A DNA stretch of 34,545 nt, taken from contig JAQBQS010000002.1 in assembly GCA_028286885.1 (NCBI GenBank), positions 1 through 34,545 on the forward strand. The letters are read 5' to 3'. The notes below the pieces were generated by a model, which saw nothing but the letters and a program-made list of their open reading frames with translations, had not been told where the DNA came from and did no database searches. Position numbers and translations under genes: made by a program. Source of the DNA: Patescibacteria group bacterium (lineage in GTDB: Bacteria > Patescibacteriota > Minisyncoccia > Phycocordibacterales > UBA1006). This document shows, piece by piece, positions 1-8,725 of the stretch. Each line of letters begins with the position of its first letter. The first letter of the stretch is position 1.

Positions 1-740
1 TCCAGTGTGTAAATCCAATCTTCCTCTTCATCAGGATTTTGCTTCTTCTGTTCGAGAAGCCACTGCAGATATCCTTTGTCGGTCGCAGCGACATCGGCGA
101 CTTTCTTGCCGACATGCTTGCCGAACATGAAAGTCGTGACCATCGAAGGCTTCGACGAAATCTCGAACATCTTTTCCAAAACTTTCGGATCGCAACAGGT
201 ATCATCCTCCGCAACTTCGATACCGAGCTCCTTGGCCATGGATTTGTACAGGCGAGGGAAGAGCTCGCACAAAACCTTGATGTCGCCGAGAGCGTCATGC
301 GCCTGGGCGTCGATTTCCATTTCCAAGAAGTAGCGCAAGAACTGCAGATTGTACCTTGGGATTTTTCCGTCGGCATCCAAATAACGAGCAACCTTCAATG
401 TACAAATATAATTCTTTGAATGAATATTTTCATGAGCAAGCATTCCCAAGTCGAACTTGGCATTATGCGCAACCATGACAGAATTTTCTTGTTCCAATAA
501 ATCTTTGATGCGTAAAAAATCATCGCAATCTTTGAAAGCGGGCTTATCGTCAACCATTTTATTGGTGATATGCGTCACAGCCGACGCCTCAGGCGGAATT
601 TTTCTGCCCGGATTAAAGAGCTCATTGTACGTTTCAATGATTTCTCCGTCGACTTTTGAAATGAACGCCAATTGGCACAGCCGGTCATCTTGGCCAATGC
701 CGGTTGTTTCGGTGTCGAGGAAAATAAGAGTCGTTTTCAT
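1..740 (-). CDS. DnaQ/RNase T-like 3'-5' exonuclease family protein (3' end truncated by window edge)
   Basis: Minus-strand reading from ATG at 740: MKTTLIFLDTETTGIGQDDRLCQLAF...VAHNAKFDLGML...DAQAHDALGDIKVL: DEDD exonuclease motifs. Open to the window edge; not in the supplied ORF list. Confidence 0.9.
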   Translation of the reverse strand, partial: MKTTLIFLDTETTGIGQDDRLCQLAFISKVDGEIIETYNELFNPGRKIPPEASAVTHITNKMVDDKPAFKDCDDFLRIKDLLEQENSVMVAHNAKFDLGMLAHENIHSKNYICTLKVARYLDADGKIPRYNLQFLRYFLEMEIDAQAHDALGDIKVLCELFPRLYKSMAKELGIEVAEDDTCCDPKVLEKMFEISSKPSMVTTFMFGKHVGKKVADVAATDKGYLQWLLEQKKQNPDEEEDWIYTL

Positions 741-767
741 AAAAGGTATTCTAACATATAAATTTAT

Positions 768-795
768 TTGACAGGCGGGCTTTTTCCAGTATTCT
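768..795 (+). promoter_or_regulatory. sigma70-type promoter for the 821..991 unit
   Basis: TTGACA (768-773), 16-nt spacer, TATTCT (790-795). Confidence 0.5.
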
Positions 796-820
796 TGAAC
801 TAAATCTAAAAAGAAAAGTT

Positions 821-991
821 ATGAGTAAAAGCAGAGTCAGATTCGTAATATTAGACGGCAAGGTAATCTATCCTAGGATGCTCCATTCCCAAGAAGTCAG
901 CTGCGTACCAGGAGCTTTCGCAGAAACGGTTGCGCCGATGGGAAACCTGAGAAATCCCGAATCCCTCAGGGTGGCTGCGCTCGTCATTTAA
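821..991 (+). CDS. putative small protein (56 aa), unknown
   Basis: ATG...TAA reading MSKSRVRFVILDGKVIYPRMLHSQEVSCVPGAFAETVAPMGNLRNPESLRVAALVI; bounded by promoter and terminator. Confidence 0.4.
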   Translation: MSKSRVRFVILDGKVIYPRMLHSQEVSCVPGAFAETVAPMGNLRNPESLRVAALVI

Positions 992-1019
992 AAACAGGAC
1001 CTTTGCGTCCTTTTTCTTT
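988..1019 (+). terminator. intrinsic terminator
   Basis: AGGAC-CTTTGC-GTCCT followed by T-rich tract. Confidence 0.7.
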
Positions 1020-1047
1020 TTTTAAAAAATTGGTATAGTATCGCCAT

Positions 1048-1500
1048 ATGTCACTCCAAACACAGATCAAAGACTCACTCAAGGAAGCGATGAAAAACAA
1101 GGATGCCGTCAGGTTATCAGTCGTTCGCGGATTGTCATCAGCGTTCATGAACGAGCTCGTAGCAACGAGCCGAATGCCTCAGGACGAATTGTCTGATGAG
1201 GAAGTCATCGCAGTCATCACGCGCGAAGCAAAGCGACGCAAGGATTCAATTAACCAGTATGTCGAAGGAAGCCGCGAAGAACTCGCCGAAGACGAAAAGG
1301 CCGAACTTGCCATCTTGCAAGAATATCTGCCGACCATGATGACGCAGGACGAGATCCGACCATTGGCTGAAGCAAAGATTGCAGAAATGGGAGCTGACAA
1401 AACCAAGGCCGGCCAGATCACAGGTGCGTTGATGAAGGATTTGAAAGGCAAGGCTGACGGAACTGATGTGAAGGCTGTTATTGATTCATTACTCGCGTAA
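1048..1500 (+). CDS. GatB/YqeY domain-containing protein
   Basis: 150 aa, MSLQTQIKDSLKEAMKNKDAVRLSVVRGL...ILQEYLP...KTKAGQITGALMKDLKGKADG: YqeY family signature. Confidence 0.93.
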   Translation: MSLQTQIKDSLKEAMKNKDAVRLSVVRGLSSAFMNELVATSRMPQDELSDEEVIAVITREAKRRKDSINQYVEGSREELAEDEKAELAILQEYLPTMMTQDEIRPLAEAKIAEMGADKTKAGQITGALMKDLKGKADGTDVKAVIDSLLA

Positions 1501-1511
1501 TTTAAACACCT

Positions 1512-1859
1512 ATGTTCATTATTAAAGCAATTGTTCGATGGCTTGTACTCTCGGGCGCAGTCGTGCTCGCGGAGGTATTGGTTCCGGGAATTCATCTCTC
1601 TGGTACCGTTTGGATTACAGCGCTTGCCGTAGGCCTCGTTCTCGGACTTATTAACGCGCTCGTAAAGCCGATTCTCTCGATCGTTTCGATTCCGATCAAC
1701 CTGATCACGCTCGGACTGTTCAGCTTCATCCTAAACGCGCTCCTGTTTTGGGCGACGTCATACTTTGTTCCGGCGTTCACGATCACGGGATTCCTCCCGG
1801 CACTTCTCGGATCGATCGTCGTATCAATCGTGATGTGGATCGAGCATTTGATTTTTTAA
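1512..1859 (+). CDS. phage holin family 4 / YvlD-like membrane protein
   Basis: 115 aa, multiple TM segments, GLINALVKPILSIVSIPINLITLGLFSFILNALLFW. Confidence 0.88.
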   Translation: MFIIKAIVRWLVLSGAVVLAEVLVPGIHLSGTVWITALAVGLVLGLINALVKPILSIVSIPINLITLGLFSFILNALLFWATSYFVPAFTITGFLPALLGSIVVSIVMWIEHLIF

Positions 1860-1870
1860 TTTTTAAGAAT

Positions 1871-1901
1871 GCAAAACCGCACCTTAGTTGGTGCGGTTTT
1901 C
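1871..1901. terminator. bidirectional intrinsic terminator
   Basis: AAAACCGCACC-TTAGT-TGGTGCGGTTTT. Confidence 0.8.
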
Positions 1902-2351
1902 GTGCGAGAGGCTGTTGAGATTTGTCCGAAAAATCAAATAATCGGCAGGATGCTTGTCATCAAAGTTTTTAGCCCACGTTCCGATTTCCTGATCCAGCTC
2001 GTCAATGCGACGCGATATTGCATCGTAGGAATCAATAGCTTCGTGCGATTTTGGAACGTAGGCAATCTCAAGCTGTTTCTCATCTAAAAATTCATGGACC
2101 GATCCTTTGATTTTTGAGAGAGATTGAAGCTTCTGATTGAGTCTGGCCTTCTCCTTGAAGAGAACAAGAACGTTATTCAATTCGATCATCACTTCATGAT
2201 CTGATGACTCATCAAGCGTCATTGTTTTCAAATAATCTTCGATATAGGCGATTTCTCGCCGCATATCGTCGATATTCATAGCCTCAAATGCGAGCGTATC
2301 ATGCAAATGCTCCATTTCAGGCGAAACGTGGTTGAATTTAGGTGTTTCCAT
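1884..2351 (-). CDS. hypothetical coiled-coil protein
   Basis: 155-aa ORF with heptad-like, charged composition; stop codon lies in the shared terminator. Confidence 0.7.
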   Translation of the reverse strand: METPKFNHVSPEMEHLHDTLAFEAMNIDDMRREIAYIEDYLKTMTLDESSDHEVMIELNNVLVLFKEKARLNQKLQSLSKIKGSVHEFLDEKQLEIAYVPKSHEAIDSYDAISRRIDELDQEIGTWAKNFDDKHPADYLIFRTNLNSLSHENRTN

Positions 2352-2372
2352 ATATCCAAGAATACCACAATC

Positions 2373-2400
2373 AAAAATCCCCGAAAGGGGACTTGGATTT
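2373..2400 (-). terminator. intrinsic terminator
   Basis: Minus-strand AAGTCCCC-TTTC-GGGGATTTTTG. Confidence 0.65.
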
Positions 2401-2404
2401 CAGA

Positions 2405-3100
2405 TTATTGCTGCGCCTGCGCGACCAGCCACTGATTAATGACGTTGCGCGAACCGCTGCCGATAACGCCGTCAGCTGTTACATTTTGCGCAAGCTGGAA
2501 CTTGATGACGCCGACAAGCATCGGAATATCAAATGTCGTACTTGCAGAATTCGTCATGTATCCGTGCGCGACGAGAAACTTTTTCAGAATCAGAACATCG
2601 GGAGTCTTTGCCTGAAACGAAAGATTTTTTGTGATCGTCGGAACCGTTGACTGATCCAGTTTTGTCGAGAATAAGAATGCCGGCATGTCGTACTTGATAT
2701 AAATCGCCGTGCACGGAGTATCGGTAATGCACTGACGGATTGCCCGATAGCCGAGCCACACGGCGTACTTCTGATTTGATTTCAAACCTGTGATGGAAAT
2801 AGGGCGGAGCGGATTCGTATCAAGCGTATATTCGAAAGGGATTTCTTTTTCCATTCCATTGATCGCAGGTTTTGATCCCTCAGATGAAGATACTGCGCGG
2901 TACTTGATCCGGATTGCCTGGCGGCTCTGAATGCCGGGAGTGTACTGGTCATCGCCGACACTGATGGCAACCGTCGCGCTCGTTTGCGTGATATTTTGAA
3001 ACTGAAGCGTGGTAGGGCCTGTTGTAAAATCTGCACTGGCAAAGGGAGCTGCTGAAAAACAAATAATGGGAACGAGGAGAAATGGAATTAGCTTTTTCAT
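2405..3100 (-). CDS. secreted protein with Fn3-like region and C-terminal peptidoglycan-binding-like domain
   Basis: Signal peptide MKKLIPFLLVPIICFSAAPFASA; C-term DVLILKKFLVAHGYM...VIKFQLAQNVTADGVIGSGSRNVINQWL resembles PG_binding_1. Confidence 0.75.
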   Translation of the reverse strand: MKKLIPFLLVPIICFSAAPFASADFTTGPTTLQFQNITQTSATVAISVGDDQYTPGIQSRQAIRIKYRAVSSSEGSKPAINGMEKEIPFEYTLDTNPLRPISITGLKSNQKYAVWLGYRAIRQCITDTPCTAIYIKYDMPAFLFSTKLDQSTVPTITKNLSFQAKTPDVLILKKFLVAHGYMTNSASTTFDIPMLVGVIKFQLAQNVTADGVIGSGSRNVINQWLVAQAQQ

Positions 3101-3124
3101 ACGGAATCAGTATACTCGATGGAT

Positions 3125-4045
3125 ATGAAAAAACTAGTCACGCACAGCCAAGGATTCCACGCGGACGACGTTGTCGCGTACGCGATCCTCAAAGAAGTCC
3201 TGACCAAGCGCGGGGACACGTGGACACTGGAGCGTTCGCGCGACCGGGCGGTTATCGACGCCGCGGACATCGCGTTCGACATCGGCGAAGAATATGATCC
3301 ATCAAGAAACCGATACGATCATCACCAGCGCGGACGGGCAGGTGCGCGCGAGAACGGCGTACTTTACGCATCAGCCGGATTAATATGGAAGCACTTCGGC
3401 CGCGAATTATGTCCCGACACCAAAACATGGGCTGCGGTAGATCGCAATGTCATCCAGGAATTCGACGCGGGCGACAATGGCCAGGCGTACCTGGGAGGAC
3501 TCGTTTTTCCAAATTCAGGATATACGGATCTCGCAATCCACATTGCATATTTTGAGCCAACCATGTTCGAGAAAAAGACGCCCGAGATCCTTGCCGATGC
3601 ATTCGAGGAAGCTTCCGAATTCGCCCGGGGAATCATTGTTCGCGCAATTCATAACGAAGCGGCGCTCGAGAGAGCGTTTGCTGAAGCAACCGAGGTTTAT
3701 AAAAATTCCAAAGACAAGAAGATTCTGATTTTCAAGAAAAATTATGAACGGCCCATATGGCGTCAGATGGCCGCCTATCCAGAACCAATATTCATTATTT
3801 ATTTGAATGAAAAAGGAGGCCGAACTGACGATTGGAGAGTCGAGGCAGTTCCTGTCAGTTTTCGAAATTTCGCATCGAGAAAATATGCACCCGAATCGTG
3901 GAGAGGATTGCCCGAAGAAAGCGAGGAACTTCGCGCAGTAACGGGCGTTCCCGACGTTCGGTTTTGCCATCCGTCCGGATTCCTGTTTGGCGCGAAAAGT
4001 TTCGAAGGCGCATTAAAGCTTGCCAAGATGGCATTAGCTGATTAA
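3125..4045 (+). CDS. MYG1-like (UPF0160) metal-dependent hydrolase/exonuclease, copy 1
   Basis: MKKLVTHSQGFHADDVVAYAILKEVL...YDHHQ...; ATG at 3125 preferred over 3119 because TATACT is at 3111-3116. Confidence 0.85.
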   Translation: MKKLVTHSQGFHADDVVAYAILKEVLTKRGDTWTLERSRDRAVIDAADIAFDIGEEYDPSRNRYDHHQRGRAGARENGVLYASAGLIWKHFGRELCPDTKTWAAVDRNVIQEFDAGDNGQAYLGGLVFPNSGYTDLAIHIAYFEPTMFEKKTPEILADAFEEASEFARGIIVRAIHNEAALERAFAEATEVYKNSKDKKILIFKKNYERPIWRQMAAYPEPIFIIYLNEKGGRTDDWRVEAVPVSFRNFASRKYAPESWRGLPEESEELRAVTGVPDVRFCHPSGFLFGAKSFEGALKLAKMALAD

Positions 4046-4053
4046 AAAATATT

Positions 4054-4959
4054 ATGAAAAAACTTGTAACTCACAACCAAGGATTCCATGCTGACGACGT
4101 GATGGCGTACGCCATTTTGAAAGAAGTTTTAACCAAGCGTGGCGAATCCTGGGAAATTGTTCGCAGCCGTGACCAGGCTGTCGTTGAATCGGCTGATATT
4201 GCATTTGATATCGGATACGAATACGATGTAGTAAGAAACCGATATGACCATCACCAAACCGGTCGTGCAGGAGCCCGTCCTAACGGTGTCCTGTATGCAT
4301 CCGCAGGTTTGATATGGAACCATTTCGGCCGGGAGCTTTGTCCATCAGAACATGTGTGGGGGGAGATTGACAAATGCTTAATCCAAGAAATCGATGCCAT
4401 CGACAGCGGACAGGATTACATGGGCCAATTTAAATTTTCAGACTTCGGATATACAAGCCTGACAATTCATATTGCGCGATTTGAATCCATGATCATCGGT
4501 GAAAAAACGCCCGAAGTTCTATTGAAAAGTTTTGAGGAAGCTTCTGAATTCGCGCGCGGCATCCTCGTTCGTGCAATTAAGGATGGTGAAAAACTCGCAC
4601 AGGCGTTTGCAGAAGCGTCTGAAATTTACAAAAATTCCGCAGATAAGCAGCTTCCTATATTCAAGAAAAACTACGGGCGCCCCGTATGGAAATTGCTTTC
4701 TGAATTCCCGGAAATGATCTTTACGGTTTACTTTAATGAGAAAAATGACGATTGGCGCGTCGAGGCGATTCCATTGTCTCCGATACTTTTGGAGGCTCGA
4801 AAATACGCACCCGAACCATGGCGAGGTTTGCAGTTCGACGAGCTCCAGACTGTCTCTGGAGTAAGCGACGCAACATTTTGCCATCCTTCGGGATTTCTCT
4901 TCGGGGCAAAAAGTTTCGAGGGCGCGATGACCCTTGCCAAAAAAGCACTTTTAATGTAA
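4054..4959 (+). CDS. MYG1-like (UPF0160) metal-dependent hydrolase/exonuclease, copy 2
   Basis: 301 aa, colinear over its full length with copy 1, sharing HADD and YDHHQ motifs and C-term FCHPSGFLFGAKSFEGA. Confidence 0.85.
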   Translation: MKKLVTHNQGFHADDVMAYAILKEVLTKRGESWEIVRSRDQAVVESADIAFDIGYEYDVVRNRYDHHQTGRAGARPNGVLYASAGLIWNHFGRELCPSEHVWGEIDKCLIQEIDAIDSGQDYMGQFKFSDFGYTSLTIHIARFESMIIGEKTPEVLLKSFEEASEFARGILVRAIKDGEKLAQAFAEASEIYKNSADKQLPIFKKNYGRPVWKLLSEFPEMIFTVYFNEKNDDWRVEAIPLSPILLEARKYAPEPWRGLQFDELQTVSGVSDATFCHPSGFLFGAKSFEGAMTLAKKALLM

Positions 4960-4971
4960 AGTGCTTTTTAC
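4938..4971 (+). terminator. hairpin/terminator spanning the MYG1 copy 2 stop codon
   Basis: AAAAAGCACTTT-TAATGT-AAAGTGCTTTTTA. Confidence 0.65.
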
Positions 4972-4975
4972 ATTT

Positions 4976-5956
4976 ATGGCACTTCTCGATGAAATTACAA
5001 TTTATGTAAAGGCCGGAAAGGGTGGCGAAGGCGTCGTCCGTTGGCGACAGGAAAAAGGAAAGCCTCTCTCTGGTCCAGGCGGCGGCAATGGCGGAAAAGG
5101 AGGCGACGTCTTTGCAGAAGCGGTACCTGATATCGCGTTTTTGGATTTCTACCGGCAATCAAAAAAATTCGCGGCGAAAAACGGCGACGCCGGATCAAAT
5201 TTCGGCAAGAAGGGCGCTGACGGCGAATCGCTCACGCTCAAGTTTCCCGTAGGATCAATTATCAAGAACCGCGAAACAGGCGAGGAATTTTCACTTGAAA
5301 AAGTCGGGGATGAAAAATTGATCCTCAAGGGTGGCCGCGGCGGACTTGGCAATGAATATTTCAAGTCATCACGAAATACGACACCCAAGGAATCAACGCC
5401 TGGGGCGATCGGCGAAGACGCAACATTTGATATCGAACTTCGATTGGTTGCGGACATCGGACTTGTCGGGCTTCCTTCCGCAGGAAAGTCGTCTATTTTG
5501 AACGCTCTCACGAATGCCAAATCAAAAGTCGCAGCATACCACTTCACGACGCTCGACCCGCATCTTGGCGCATTCTACGATTACATCATCGCGGACATTC
5601 CGGGAATCATCGAGGGCGCATCAGACGGAAAGGGACTTGGTACCAAGTTCTTGCGACACGTTTCGCGAACGCGCGTACTCGCACACGTTATGTCTTTGGA
5701 ATCAAACGACATGTCTGCGGATTACGAAACGATCCGGACTGAAATTAAAAAATACGGAAACGAACTCGATACGAAAGACGAGCTTGTCATCTTGTCGAAA
5801 AGCGATCTCGTTGACGAGAATGAACTCAAGGAAAAACTCAAAGAATTAAAAACAATTCTGAAGGGCAAAACATATTTCGTCGTCTCGATCGAGGATGCGG
5901 ATTCCATTAAGGAACTCCGAGACGGGCTTGTAAAATATTTGAATGGGAAGAAATAA
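4976..5956 (+). CDS. obgE: Obg family GTPase
   Basis: MALLDEITIYVKAGKGGEGVVRWRQEKGKPLSGPGGGNGGKGGDV; GTPase motifs GLPSAGKSSILNALT, DIPGIIEGA, SKSD. Confidence 0.96.
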   Translation: MALLDEITIYVKAGKGGEGVVRWRQEKGKPLSGPGGGNGGKGGDVFAEAVPDIAFLDFYRQSKKFAAKNGDAGSNFGKKGADGESLTLKFPVGSIIKNRETGEEFSLEKVGDEKLILKGGRGGLGNEYFKSSRNTTPKESTPGAIGEDATFDIELRLVADIGLVGLPSAGKSSILNALTNAKSKVAAYHFTTLDPHLGAFYDYIIADIPGIIEGASDGKGLGTKFLRHVSRTRVLAHVMSLESNDMSADYETIRTEIKKYGNELDTKDELVILSKSDLVDENELKEKLKELKTILKGKTYFVVSIEDADSIKELRDGLVKYLNGKK

Positions 5957-5982
5957 AAAACGGCCTCACAGGGCCGTTTTGA
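5955..5982. terminator. bidirectional intrinsic terminator
   Basis: AAAACGGCC-TCACA-GGGCCGTTTT. Confidence 0.8.
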
Positions 5983-6352
5983 GAACAAACATTTCAATTG
6001 ATTTATACAGCCTGTCCTTGAAATCGTCTGCGAGGGCATTGCTTACCACGGATCGTACTCCCGCCATGTCGAAACTCTGGCTTTCACCCGAGCAGACAAT
6101 GATGAGAACTTGTGGATTTTTTTCCTTCGCATTTTTGACCAGTACAGGAAGACCGTCCAGTTCGCCGCGTTCTATGGACTTCCGAATATAAGGTGCGGCG
6201 ATTACAAGACAGGCATCTTCTTCTGGAACCTTATCAACCGCGTCGAGGGCACTTCTAGAATATCTGACTGTGAAATCGGGAAATTTTTCCTCCAGAGGCT
6301 TCTTGAGTTCTTTGAAAAATATTTTTCGGTCATCGCATATGATTACTTCCAT
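5966..6352 (-). CDS. response-regulator receiver-like protein (possibly degenerate)
   Basis: 128 aa; MEVIICDDRKIFFKELKKPLEEKFPDFTVRYSRSALDAVD...VLIIVCSGE; CheY-like fold pattern. Confidence 0.65.
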   Translation of the reverse strand: MEVIICDDRKIFFKELKKPLEEKFPDFTVRYSRSALDAVDKVPEEDACLVIAAPYIRKSIERGELDGLPVLVKNAKEKNPQVLIIVCSGESQSFDMAGVRSVVSNALADDFKDRLYKSIEMFVLKTAL

Positions 6353-6419
6353 ATTGTATTGTTTTTAGAAACATTAGCATTATCGGGAGAAAGAGCAAGT
6401 TGTGAGAATGGTGAGAAAT

Positions 6420-6449
6420 AAAAAAGCAGCTCATCTGAGCTGCTTTTTG
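6420..6449. terminator. intrinsic terminator
   Basis: AAAAAGCAGCTCA-TC-TGAGCTGCTTTTT. Confidence 0.8.
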
Positions 6450-6453
6450 AAAT

Positions 6454-6792
6454 TTATTTTTTCTGATATCTGCATGAAATGTAACGCCTGTGCTGATATT
6501 CCCATCCTGCGGTGTCAACTACTTCGACGGCAACCCATAAAATGCTGTCGTGCGAAATATAAAGCGATTTCAGGGTATCGTTTAGATGCATCTCGGAAGA
6601 ACTTACGGCGGAGACTTTTTCTATCGCTCCGCTAGGATATTGGAAATAAAAGTCGACATATGTTCCATTGCTACGGATTTCTTTTAGCAGGCTCATGACT
6701 GGGTACTCGCGCACAAAATAATCTGTATGCCTGCATGAGTTGAGAAAAGTCAGCATGGCAATGCATATAGTTAGAATCATGATTTTCTTCAT
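6454..6792 (-). CDS. putative lipoprotein, unknown
   Basis: 112 aa; MKKIMILTICIAMLTFLNSC lipobox-like signal. Confidence 0.7.
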   Translation of the reverse strand: MKKIMILTICIAMLTFLNSCRHTDYFVREYPVMSLLKEIRSNGTYVDFYFQYPSGAIEKVSAVSSSEMHLNDTLKSLYISHDSILWVAVEVVDTAGWEYQHRRYISCRYQKK

Positions 6793-6884
6793 ATTTTATT
6801 TTTAATTTGATTTACATTATATTATTATTTAATTTTAACTTTGTCAAGTATCTCAAAACCCCTTATTTTGATATCATAATCGGC

Positions 6885-8303
6885 ATGTCTGACACTAAAT
6901 ACTATCCAACTATCGGTTTGGAAATCCACGCGGAACTTTCGACGGAAACGAAGATGTTCTGCTCATGCAAGAATGATTCCGACGAGGAACGTCCGAACGT
7001 AAACACATGTCCAGTGTGCATGGCGCATCCGGGAACGCTTCCGGTGCCAAATGAGAAAGCTATTGAGAATGTGGTAAAGGTTGGACTCGCTGTTGGTGGC
7101 GAGATCGCAAACTTTTCAGAATTTGATCGCAAGAATTATTTTTATCCCGACATCCCGAAAGGCTACCAGATCTCGCAGTACAAATACCCAATCGTTTCCG
7201 GCGGCGAACTTGCCGGCGTGAAATTGACACGAATCCATTTGGAAGAAGACACGGCGAACTCGAAACATGACCGAGGAAATTTCTCGCTCGTTGATTTCAA
7301 TCGCGCAGGAGTCCCACTCATGGAGCTTGTAACGGAACCTGTCATCCATGATGCGGAAACCGCGATGAAATTCGCGAAGGAATTTCGACTCTTGCTTCAA
7401 ACACTCGGCGTATCGCATGGCAACTTGGAAAAGGGCGAAATGCGCGTGGAACTTAACATTTCAATTTCTCCTGATCCGAATGTATTCGGAACGAAAGTCG
7501 AGGTAAAAAACATCGGTTCATTTTCTGCTGTAGGCAAAGCTGCGGCATTTGAAATCGAACGTATGATCGATTTATATGAAGCCGGACGCCAGGATGAAAT
7601 TGTCCAGGAAACGCGCGGATGGGACGACGTGAAGCAGGGAACGTATTCCCAACGAAAAAAGGAGAACAGCAACGACTACCGATATTTCCCTGATCCTGAC
7701 ATTCCGAAGTTCCAGTTGCATGACATGTTCAACTTGGACGAGATGAAGAAAAATCTTCCGGAGCTTCCTTGGCAAAAACGTGATCGTTACAAAAAGGATT
7801 ACGGAATCAAGGACGAGGATATCGAAAGTTATGTTGTCGACCAGACGCTTGGTAACTTCTTCGAATCGGTTTGTAAGATTCTCGGCAACCCTGAATCAAT
7901 CAAGATTGCATCCAACTACGTCACGTCGGACATGGTGGGACTTCTCGCAAAAGATGAAGCTCTCAAGATGCCAAGTCCTGAAACATTTGCAAAACTGATT
8001 GCAATGAACGCGGATGCAAAATTGAACTCTCGAGGAACGAAGGACATCTTGGCTATGATTCTCGCAGCAGATTCTGATCCTGAAGCAATTGCAAATGAGA
8101 AAGGCCTGATCCAGCAGAACGACGAAGGCGCACTCCGCGCAGCCGCGCAGAAAGCCGTGGATGCGAATCCAAATGTCGTCGCCGAATACAAGGCTGGCAA
8201 GGAATCACTTCTCATGTTTTTCGTCGGTCAGGTAATGAAGGAGACGAAGGGAAGCGCAAACCCGGCTTTGGTTCAGACGATCTTGAAAGAGTTGTTGAAA
8301 TAG
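6885..8303 (+). CDS. gatB: Asp-tRNA(Asn)/Glu-tRNA(Gln) amidotransferase subunit B
   Basis: MSDTKYYPTIGLEIHAELSTETKMFCSC...NTCPVCMAHPGTLPVPN...YFYPDIPKGYQISQYKYP...LEEDTANS; C-term GatB/YqeY domain. Start set to MSDTKYY rather than the listed upstream ATG. Confidence 0.97.
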   Translation: MSDTKYYPTIGLEIHAELSTETKMFCSCKNDSDEERPNVNTCPVCMAHPGTLPVPNEKAIENVVKVGLAVGGEIANFSEFDRKNYFYPDIPKGYQISQYKYPIVSGGELAGVKLTRIHLEEDTANSKHDRGNFSLVDFNRAGVPLMELVTEPVIHDAETAMKFAKEFRLLLQTLGVSHGNLEKGEMRVELNISISPDPNVFGTKVEVKNIGSFSAVGKAAAFEIERMIDLYEAGRQDEIVQETRGWDDVKQGTYSQRKKENSNDYRYFPDPDIPKFQLHDMFNLDEMKKNLPELPWQKRDRYKKDYGIKDEDIESYVVDQTLGNFFESVCKILGNPESIKIASNYVTSDMVGLLAKDEALKMPSPETFAKLIAMNADAKLNSRGTKDILAMILAADSDPEAIANEKGLIQQNDEGALRAAAQKAVDANPNVVAEYKAGKESLLMFFVGQVMKETKGSANPALVQTILKELLK

Positions 8304-8308
8304 AGAAA

Positions 8309-8342
8309 TAAAAAAGCCTTTCCAGTCTTGGAAGGGCTTTTG
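8309..8342. terminator. intrinsic terminator
   Basis: AAAGCCTTTCCA-GTCT-TGGAAGGGCTTT. Confidence 0.8.
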
Positions 8343-8348
8343 AATTGC

Positions 8349-8642
8349 TTAGGTCATCGTACGTTCGGGTTCGGACATGCAATGCCACGCAATATTCCAA
8401 GGCGTTCCTGAAATGATGCCGATGAGCAAAATAAATCCAGACCCGTTATGAAAATAATAAACGATTCCTGCAACTGCCAGGCATCCGAGAATCTTGGCCA
8501 AGCTTTTCCATTTAAGGGAGGGATCGTCGAACCGTTTCCAATAGGTCATTGCCATCATGATTACAAGTGAAGCGATGATCGCGAAGAGCTTGGGATTCCA
8601 TTCCAAGACGTTTCTGGGGATAGAGATAATGTTAAGGAGCAT
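8349..8642 (-). CDS. small membrane protein, unknown
   Basis: 97 aa with about three hydrophobic segments; terminator immediately downstream. Confidence 0.65.
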   Translation of the reverse strand: MLLNIISIPRNVLEWNPKLFAIIASLVIMMAMTYWKRFDDPSLKWKSLAKILGCLAVAGIVYYFHNGSGFILLIGIISGTPWNIAWHCMSEPERTMT

Positions 8643-8725
8643 GCTGTTGATTTTTGCCTACTATAAACATTTTTATATTAAAAGTCAAGTTCGAAAAACG
8701 TTATAAATAAGGTATGATTCGCCAT

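Noticed and set aside
39-419. 126-aa + strand ORF
   Set aside because: Antisense to the clear DnaQ-like exonuclease on the minus strand.
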